Shown here piece after piece: positions 1-5,631 of a stretch of DNA of 7,355 bases. Position numbers and translations under genes: made by a program. The first letter of the stretch is position 1. Each line of letters starts with the position of its first letter. Origin of the DNA: Chitinophagaceae bacterium UBA2789 (lineage in GTDB: Bacteria > Bacteroidota > Bacteroidia > Chitinophagales > Chitinophagaceae); the NCBI GenBank assembly GCA_002352145.1, contig DEHX01000156.1:11580-18934 (forward strand). The letters are read 5' to 3'. Under the pieces are notes generated by a model, which was not told the DNA's origin, searched no databases, and was given only the letters and a program-made list of their open reading frames with translations.

Positions 1-888
1 CTGAATCATATGGATCCATTGGAGGCAGTTACTACCATTTTCAACAGAAAAATTGCGGATAAGGAAAAGGGTGATGAATCAACGCTGGGTGGTACGATAT
101 GTATGTGGCATGACAGGGCGGTGAGCAAGGAAGATGATATTCTCAATATGAATCCTGTTTATCCTGGCATGTTGGCTTTTGCAGAAAGAAGCTGGAAGGG
201 AGGAGGAGTCTCCGGATGGGTAGCTAACATTAGCAACGGCGATGAGGATGCTTTTGCTGAATTTGAAAGCAGGTTACTGGATAATAAGCAGCTGTATTTT
301 AAAGATAAACCCTTCGGGTATGTAAAACAATCGGGTATGCAATGGAAATTGTATGGTCCGTTTGACAATGGAGGCGATGTCCATAAAAAATTCTTTCCTG
401 AAATTCAGTCAGCAGAACCTGTTAAGAAGCAACCGTATAAACAAGTTACGGGAGGTACTATCGTTCTGCGGCATTGGTGGGCGCCTTTGATTAAAGGAGC
501 GATTGAAGAGCCCAAAGAAAATACGACATGGTATGCCTCTACGAATATTTGGATGGATGGTGCAGGTGAAAGAGAATGTTGGATTGGGTTTAATAATTTA
601 TCTCGTTCGCCGGCAACAGACTCGCCGCCGGCAGGTGCGTGGGATGAAAAGGGAAGTACGATCTGGGTAAATGGAAACTTAATGCCTCCTCCTGTTTGGC
701 TGCGAGGTGGTCAAAGAGGAAATGCTGAAGTGCCATTGATGGACGAAGGGTATGAATACCGGGAACCTGTAAAAATTTATTTTCAAAATGGCTGGAATAC
801 TGTATTGATTAAAGCGCCGGTCACTACTTTCAAAGGAAAGAACTGGCAAAACCCTGTAAAATGGATGTTTACGTTTGTATTAAAATAA
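1..888 (+). CDS. GH20 beta-N-acetylhexosaminidase, C-terminal part (5' end outside window)
   Basis: The reading frame is open from base 1 (LNHMDPLEAV...) to TAA at 886-888, so the ATG at base 10 is an internal methionine and the gene starts upstream of the window. About 295 residues are present. Residues 1-70 match the end of a GH20 (beta/alpha)8 barrel as seen in Bacteroidetes: GGTICMWHDRAV (about 30-41), whose Trp belongs to the substrate pocket region, then PGMLAFAERSW (55-65). The catalytic Asp-Glu pair of GH20 would lie upstream and cannot be checked. Residues from about 80 to the end form a C-terminal extension ending in a predicted beta-rich domain (GSTIWVNG about 216-223, then GWNTVLIKAP), resembling the jelly-roll-like accessory region of secreted Bacteroidetes GH20 enzymes. 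The family removes terminal beta-linked GlcNAc or GalNAc from glycan non-reducing ends. It is the first visible gene of the operon, 26 bases before the sulfatase. Family assignment is firm; HexNAc preference is unknown. Confidence 0.88.
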   Translation: MNHMDPLEAVTTIFNRKIADKEKGDESTLGGTICMWHDRAVSKEDDILNMNPVYPGMLAFAERSWKGGGVSGWVANISNGDEDAFAEFESRLLDNKQLYFKDKPFGYVKQSGMQWKLYGPFDNGGDVHKKFFPEIQSAEPVKKQPYKQVTGGTIVLRHWWAPLIKGAIEEPKENTTWYASTNIWMDGAGERECWIGFNNLSRSPATDSPPAGAWDEKGSTIWVNGNLMPPPVWLRGGQRGNAEVPLMDEGYEYREPVKIYFQNGWNTVLIKAPVTTFKGKNWQNPVKWMFTFVLK

Positions 889-914
889 ATAATCTGAACT
901 AAACGGTATCAATC

Positions 915-2405
915 ATGCAGTTTTTTGTCTCATTAGTCTTATTAGTTTTTTTTACAGGCAATTACTCTGTAATTGCGCAAAAAAATAAATCTACATTGCC
1001 TAATATCATTTATATATATGCAGATGATATGGGCTACGGTGAGTTAGGTTGTTACGGGCAGCAAAAAATTAAGACACCGAATATTGACAAGCTGGCAGAA
1101 GAGGGTATAATTTTTACACAACACTACACCAGTTCACCTGTATGTGCGCCGGCACGCTGTATGCTTCTTACAGGAATGCACGGCGGTCACTCATATATAC
1201 GAGGTAATTATGAGCTTGGCGAGTTTTCAGATGAAAAGGAAGGAGGTCAGATGCCTCTTCCTCCGGGAGTTTTTACACTACCCATGATGCTGAAGAAAGC
1301 AGGTTACAGCACGGCATTGTGTGGCAAGTGGGGTCTTGGAATGCCTGCTGCAGGAGGGTCACCTTTAATGCACGGGTTTGACTATTATTATGGTTTTCTG
1401 GATCAGAAGCAAGCCCATAATTACTATCCAACTCATTTGTGGGAAAACGACAAATGGGATACGTTGGATAATCATGCTATGAATGTGCACCAGCGGAAAG
1501 ATTCTTCAACCTTCACAGATAAGGATTTTGAGTTTTATAAGGGTAAAGAATATGCTCCTAACTTGATTACGGAGAAAGCTGTGTCTTTCATAGAGAGAAA
1601 TAAGCATGGCCCTTTTTTCCTTTATCTTCCTTATACATTACCACATGTTTCCTTGCAGGCCCCGGAGGAGTACGTAAAAAAATATATTGGTTTATTTGAT
1701 GAGAAGCCATATTATGGTCAAAAGGGATACGCAGCCAATAAATTTCCTTTTTCCACTTATGCAGCAATGATTACTTATCTCGATGACCAGGTGGGATTGA
1801 TCATGAAAAGGATCAAAGAACTTGGCATTGACAATAATACCTTTATAATGTTCAGCAGTGATAACGGGGCTTCTGCTGCTGGCGGCGCAAACCCTGATTT
1901 TTTTAATAGTGTCAGAGGGCTCCGCGGCTTGAAAATGGATTTGTTCGAAGGGGGCATTCGTATGCCATTTATAGCACGGTGGCCCGGCAAGATTCGGGCA
2001 GGTAGTCAAACACAGCACATCTCTGCTCAGTATGATGTAATGGCAACCTTTGCAGAGTTGACAAAGCAGCAACTTACAACTACTGATGGTATTTCTTTTT
2101 TGCCAGAGTTGCTTGGAAAAGCCACTATTCAAAAAAAGCATCCTTACCTGTATTTTGAATATCCGGAAAATGGCGGACAGGTAGCTATCCGGATGGGTAA
2201 ATGGAAGGCTATAAAAAGAAACCTTAAAAAAAATCCGGATTCACCCTGGATGATCTTTGACCTGGATAAAGATGAAAAAGAACTGGTAAACATTGCAACA
2301 CTGCATCCTGAGTTGGTGAGACAGTTCGATACCATCTTAAAGAAAGAACATCAATGCCCGCATATTAAAGAATGGGAGATCATTGACCCCAGGTTTGATA
2401 AATAA
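915..2405 (+). CDS. secreted S1-family sulfatase (Cys-type, formylglycine-dependent)
   Basis: 496 residues, normal length for a one-subunit S1 sulfatase. A Sec signal peptide covers residues 1-22 (MQFFVSLVLL...VIAQ). The enzyme hydrolyses sulfate esters on a sugar, probably in the periplasm. Visible active-site elements are the metal-binding Asp pair D37-D38 (ADDMGYGELG), the sulfatase signature C77-A-P-A-R81 in which C77 would be converted to formylglycine, K138 (GKWG), H168 (AHNYYP), H244 (LPHV), D316-N317 (SSDNG), K340 and GGIR at 346-349. The fold ends with the usual small C-terminal domain (YLYFEYPENGG, then FDLDKDEKELVN). The HNYYP, PDFFNS and LRGLKMDLFEGGIR stretches recall subfamily S1_16, some members of which remove 4-O-sulfate from Gal/GalNAc; this subfamily call is from memory and uncertain. 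Oddities are G140 where GKWH is common and an ASAA segment after DNG (see findings). No formylglycine-generating or anSME maturase gene is in the window, so maturation must be encoded elsewhere. Confidence 0.95.
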   Translation: MQFFVSLVLLVFFTGNYSVIAQKNKSTLPNIIYIYADDMGYGELGCYGQQKIKTPNIDKLAEEGIIFTQHYTSSPVCAPARCMLLTGMHGGHSYIRGNYELGEFSDEKEGGQMPLPPGVFTLPMMLKKAGYSTALCGKWGLGMPAAGGSPLMHGFDYYYGFLDQKQAHNYYPTHLWENDKWDTLDNHAMNVHQRKDSSTFTDKDFEFYKGKEYAPNLITEKAVSFIERNKHGPFFLYLPYTLPHVSLQAPEEYVKKYIGLFDEKPYYGQKGYAANKFPFSTYAAMITYLDDQVGLIMKRIKELGIDNNTFIMFSSDNGASAAGGANPDFFNSVRGLRGLKMDLFEGGIRMPFIARWPGKIRAGSQTQHISAQYDVMATFAELTKQQLTTTDGISFLPELLGKATIQKKHPYLYFEYPENGGQVAIRMGKWKAIKRNLKKNPDSPWMIFDLDKDEKELVNIATLHPELVRQFDTILKKEHQCPHIKEWEIIDPRFDK

Positions 2406-2412
2406 ATCTCTT

Positions 2413-2428
2413 TTTATATCAATATAAA
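2413..2428. repeat. short A/T-only inverted repeat in the sulfatase-fucosidase spacer
   Basis: TTTATAT (2413-2419) and ATATAAA (2422-2428) are perfect reverse complements separated by two bases, in the 33-base gap before the fucosidase start at 2439. As RNA it would be a weak, all-A/U stem of about six pairs with a four-base loop. It has no G/C stem and no following T-run, so it does not resemble an intrinsic terminator. In such A/T-rich spacers it may simply be chance. Confidence 0.3.
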
Positions 2429-2438
2429 CGAATAATAA

Positions 2439-3770
2439 ATGAAGAAGATCCTTTTAGTCTCACTTTTATTTGTCTTATCGGCTGCTTTGCAGGCGCAGAC
2501 GTATCATCCCACAGCGGAGAACCTTGCTGCCCGAAAAGCATTTCAGGATAGGAAATTTGGACTTTTTATTCATTGGGGACTTTCCAGTGTGCTGGGTGCA
2601 GGTGAGTGGGTAATGAATAACCTGAGCATTCAGGTTAAAGACTACAAGAGACTTCTCAACGTATTTAACCCGCAACAGTTTAATGCTGCAGAGTGGGTAA
2701 CAGCTGCTAAAAACGCAGGGATGAAATACATTGTCTTTATTACCCGTCATCATGATGGTTTTTCTAACTGGGATACTAAATATAGTGATTGGAAGATCAC
2801 CAATACAGCATATGGTAAAGATGTATTGAAAGCTTTGGCGGAGGAATGCAAAAAACAAGATATTAAACTGGGGCTGTATTACTCAACCCTTGACTGGTAT
2901 CGTTCCGATTATCCTTATGAAACAGGACGAACCGGTAAGGGATCCGGAAGAACTGAAAAGAGTAATTATGATAGTTACCTGCTATTCATGAAGAACCAAT
3001 TGAGCGAGTTGCTTTCAAACTATGGCGAAATCATGTCCATTTGGCTCGATGGTCATTGGGACCAGACAAATCCGGAGGGAAGTGCAGATATGTCATCCCG
3101 AGTCAATTGGCAGTATGAAGAATTGTATACGCTTATTCATCGCCTGCAACCGCAGTGTATGATCGGCAATAACCATCACCTCGATCCTATGCCGGGCGAA
3201 GATTTTCAGATGTTCGAAAAAGATCTACCAGGTCAGAACAAATCGGGACTGAGCTACCAGGCTGCTTCAGAAGAATTGCCACTCGAAACCTGCGAAACCA
3301 TGAATAATTCCTGGGGATATAATATTACTGATAATAATTACAAGTCGGTAAAGTCTCTTATTCATTATCTCGTAAATGCTGCGGGGCTGAACACTAACTT
3401 TTTGTTGAATGTGGGCCCGATGGCAAATGGGAAAATACAACCGGAATTCCTTGATACATTAAAAGCAGCGGGTGAATGGATGAAGCAATATGGCGAAAGT
3501 ATTTACGGCACCCGGGGCAATATTATCCCGGCACAGGAATGGGGCGTGATAACACAAAAAAACAAAACATTATATATACACATTCTGAAAATGTCAGCGG
3601 TTAAGAATTATATTTTTATTCCGGGAGTAAAAGACAAGATCAGTGAGGCAGCTCTTTTTAGGAATGGTCTAAAATTAAAGTTCAAGCAGCAGGAAGAAGG
3701 AACATTCATCTACCTTGATGGTATTGTACAAGAAGATATTGATACGGTTATACGGGTACATTTGAAATAA
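2439..3770 (+). CDS. secreted GH29 alpha-L-fucosidase
   Basis: 443 residues with a clear Sec signal peptide at 1-20 (MKKILLVSLL...LQAQ) and mature N-terminus near T21. The enzyme releases terminal alpha-L-fucose with retention of configuration. GH29 hallmarks appear in order: KFGLFIHWGLSS (39-50, H45 in the fucose pocket), GEWVMN (55-60), TRHHDGFSNWDTKYS (102-116, H104/H105 fucose-contacting type), LGLYYSTLDW (144-153), and IWLDGHWDQ (201-209), where D204 is the expected nucleophile. The acid/base is not fixed by one motif in this family; E260 in FQMFEKDLPG or E284 in LETCETMNNSWGY (282-294) are candidates. NFLLNVGPMANG (320-331) closes the barrel region and a short beta-rich C-terminal domain follows, with no extra carbohydrate-binding module. 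The start is supported by the signal peptide directly after the ATG and an A-rich leader without a Shine-Dalgarno site, as usual in Bacteroidetes. It lies 33 bases after the sulfatase, whose desulfation may expose fucosylated chains. Linkage preference is not deducible. Confidence 0.95.
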   Translation: MKKILLVSLLFVLSAALQAQTYHPTAENLAARKAFQDRKFGLFIHWGLSSVLGAGEWVMNNLSIQVKDYKRLLNVFNPQQFNAAEWVTAAKNAGMKYIVFITRHHDGFSNWDTKYSDWKITNTAYGKDVLKALAEECKKQDIKLGLYYSTLDWYRSDYPYETGRTGKGSGRTEKSNYDSYLLFMKNQLSELLSNYGEIMSIWLDGHWDQTNPEGSADMSSRVNWQYEELYTLIHRLQPQCMIGNNHHLDPMPGEDFQMFEKDLPGQNKSGLSYQAASEELPLETCETMNNSWGYNITDNNYKSVKSLIHYLVNAAGLNTNFLLNVGPMANGKIQPEFLDTLKAAGEWMKQYGESIYGTRGNIIPAQEWGVITQKNKTLYIHILKMSAVKNYIFIPGVKDKISEAALFRNGLKLKFKQQEEGTFIYLDGIVQEDIDTVIRVHLK

Positions 3771-3776
3771 CAAGGC

Positions 3777-3849
3777 ACTCTTGTTTGCGTTTAACAATAG
3801 TATTTTAATCAGCATGAAATATTTAATTATTTTATTAACTCTTGTTTGC
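3777..3849 (+). repeat. 12-base direct repeat flanking the GH35 start codon
   Basis: ACTCTTGTTTGC occurs at 3777-3788 in the fucosidase-GH35 spacer and again at 3838-3849 inside the GH35 signal-peptide codons, 61 bases apart. With one mismatch the match extends to 15 bases (ending in gTT versus aTT). The repeat is seen directly in the sequence. It could be chance in T-rich DNA or a trace of a small local duplication; no function is claimed. Confidence 0.4.
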
Positions 3850-5622
3850 ATTACTGCCTCAGTATTCCCGCAGCAAAAACATGAATTTGCATTAGGCAAA
3901 GAAGTTTTTCTGCTGGATGAAAAGCCTTTTCAGATTATCAGTGGTGAAATACATCCTGCGAGAATACCTGCTGAATATTGGCGTCACAGGATAAAGATGA
4001 TAAAGGCAATGGGATGCAATACGGTTGCTGCTTATATTTTCTGGAATTATCATGAAGTCAAACAAGGTGAATTTGATTTTAAAACAGGGAATAGAAACAT
4101 AGCTGAGTTTATTCGTATATGCCAGCAGGAAGGTATGTGGGTATTACTGAGACCCGGACCTTATGTTTGTGCTGAATGGGATTTTGGCGGATTACCCGCC
4201 TACTTATTAAAAATACCGGACATCCGCATACGGTGTATGGATCCCAGGTACATGACAGCAGTTACCCGTTATTTAAAGCAACTGGCCAAAGAAACGGTAC
4301 CCCTGCAATGTATCAAAGGAGGTCCTATACTAATGGTACAGGTAGAAAATGAATATGGTAGTTATGGAAATGACAGGGAATACATGAAAGCATTGCAGCA
4401 GTTGTTAAAAAACAGTGGTTTCAATGTGCCCCTTTACACAGCAGACGGACCTACTCCTTATATGCTTGAAGCAGGAAGTTTGCCAGATGCTGCCATTGGA
4501 CTTGACAGCGGTGGTGATGAAAAGGATTTTGAACAGGCCCGAAAGCACAATCCCAATGTACCGGCATTTAGTTCAGAAACCTATCCTGGCTGGCTAACAC
4601 ACTGGGGCGAAAAATGGGCAAGACCTGATACCGGGAGGTTAAAAAAAGAAGTAGAATACCTGCTAAAAAATAATAAGTCATTTAATTTTTATGTGATACA
4701 TGGAGGCACAAATTTTGGCTTTACCGCAGGGGCTAATGCATTTTCAGCTGTAGCTTATCAGCCCGATATTACCAGTTATGATTATGATGCGCCAATCAAT
4801 GAGAATGGGGAACCAACAGCGAAATATTTTATGTTGCGAAATCTGATTGCTGCTTATACAAAGGAACCCCTGCCCGAAATTCCTCAGCCGGTAAAGACGA
4901 TTGAGATACCTTCTTTTTCCTTGCAATATGCCGGGAGTATCTGGGATCACTTACCCAAGGGTATTTATTCGCCACAGCCCCAAACCATGGAAGCGTACGA
5001 TCAAAACCAGGGCTTGATAGTTTATAAAACAAGACTTATAGGACACAAAAGCGGTAAGCTAAAAATATGGGAACCACATGATTATGCCCTTGTGTATCTG
5101 AACGGAAAATTTATAGACACAGTTTTTCGGGATGGTGGTAAATGGGAAGTAGATCTTCCTAAGTCAGAAGTTAAAGAGCCTGTTCTGGAAATACTGGTTG
5201 AGGGGATGGGCCATATCAACTTTGCACAATTCATGATTGATCGTAAAGGCATTACAGACAGAGTAACCCTGAATGGTATGACATTGATGAATTGGGAAAC
5301 CTTTCTCTTGCCGATGGATGAAAAATTCATTGCATCATTAAAGCTGGAGAAAACAGATAATATTAATAAAAAGAGTTGCCAGTTTTTTAAAGGGGAATTT
5401 ACTTTAGAAGAGAAAGGAGATACCTTTTTTGATATGAGTCGTTATTCCAAGGGGGTATTATATGTAAACGGTCATAACCTGGGCCGGTTTTGGAATATTG
5501 GTCCGCAGCAAAGGCTGTATTGTCCTTCGTCTTTCTTAAAGAAAGGAAAGAATGAAGTAATTGTTTTTGACCTCCACCAGGAATTAGCAGAATCATTAAT
5601 TGGTCACAGTACAATGTACTAA
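3814..5622 (+). CDS. secreted GH35 beta-galactosidase
   Basis: 602 residues from the ATG at 3814, the usual length of the short, human GLB1-like and Bacteroidetes GH35 type. This start is preferred over an in-frame TTG at 3781 because it places the signal peptide (MKYLIILLTLVCITASVFPQ) directly at the N-terminus; the longer form would add 11 residues before it. The enzyme is a clan GH-A retaining exo-beta-galactosidase that removes terminal beta-galactose. Motifs, numbered from the ATG, are ISGEIHPARIPAEYWRHRI (42-60), AAYIFWNYHE (72-81), RPGPYVCAEWDFGGLPAYLL (113-132), QVENEYGSYG with acid/base E180, and SSETYPGWLTHWGE with nucleophile E255, where Thr replaces the more usual Phe of SEFYPGW. 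HGGTNFGFTAG follows near residue 300. The C-terminal half holds two jelly-roll-like beta-domains (YLNGKFIDTVFRD; then VLYVNGHNLGRFWNIGPQ) typical of the family. It follows the fucosidase by 43 bases and the GH2 gene starts 9 bases after it. The beta-1,3 versus 1,4 or 1,6 preference cannot be read. Confidence 0.95.
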   Translation: MKYLIILLTLVCITASVFPQQKHEFALGKEVFLLDEKPFQIISGEIHPARIPAEYWRHRIKMIKAMGCNTVAAYIFWNYHEVKQGEFDFKTGNRNIAEFIRICQQEGMWVLLRPGPYVCAEWDFGGLPAYLLKIPDIRIRCMDPRYMTAVTRYLKQLAKETVPLQCIKGGPILMVQVENEYGSYGNDREYMKALQQLLKNSGFNVPLYTADGPTPYMLEAGSLPDAAIGLDSGGDEKDFEQARKHNPNVPAFSSETYPGWLTHWGEKWARPDTGRLKKEVEYLLKNNKSFNFYVIHGGTNFGFTAGANAFSAVAYQPDITSYDYDAPINENGEPTAKYFMLRNLIAAYTKEPLPEIPQPVKTIEIPSFSLQYAGSIWDHLPKGIYSPQPQTMEAYDQNQGLIVYKTRLIGHKSGKLKIWEPHDYALVYLNGKFIDTVFRDGGKWEVDLPKSEVKEPVLEILVEGMGHINFAQFMIDRKGITDRVTLNGMTLMNWETFLLPMDEKFIASLKLEKTDNINKKSCQFFKGEFTLEEKGDTFFDMSRYSKGVLYVNGHNLGRFWNIGPQQRLYCPSSFLKKGKNEVIVFDLHQELAESLIGHSTMY

Positions 5623-5625
5623 AGG
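5621..5625 (+). promoter_or_regulatory. possible weak ribosome-binding sequence before the GH2 gene
   Basis: AAAGG lies six bases before the ATG at 5632 and overlaps the GH35 stop codon TAA (5620-5622). None of the other gene starts here has a purine match this close. With a gap of only 9 bases between stop and start, ribosomes finishing GH35 could re-initiate on the GH2 gene, suggesting translational coupling. Bacteroidetes rely little on Shine-Dalgarno pairing, so the match may mean nothing. Confidence 0.3.
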
Positions 5626-5631
5626 TTCTTT

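Noticed and set aside
10..12. ATG at base 10 as the true start of the first gene
   Set aside because: The frame is open to base 1 with family-typical residues (LNH) before it, and the GH20 catalytic half would be missing; the gene is cut by the window edge.
608..633. G/C-rich palindromic pair (CGCCGGCA at 608-615 and 626-633) as a hairpin or terminator
   Set aside because: It lies in the middle of GH20 coding sequence, encoding a Pro/Ser/Ala-rich turn; there is no T-run and no gene end nearby.
889..914. Promoter or terminator in the GH20-sulfatase gap
   Set aside because: The 26-base A/T-rich spacer holds no inverted repeat and no recognisable Bacteroidetes -7 (TAnnTTTG) element.
1692..2141. 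Reverse-strand open frame of 149 codons opposite the sulfatase, and similar shorter reverse-strand frames elsewhere
   Set aside because: They lie wholly inside strongly supported genes, show no recognisable domain, and have low-complexity Cys/Ser/Leu/Ile-rich translations typical of antisense shadows.
3781..3813. Upstream TTG start for the GH35 gene, adding 11 residues
   Set aside because: It would place MFAFNNSILIS before an otherwise standard signal peptide; the ATG at 3814 gives the expected N-terminus.
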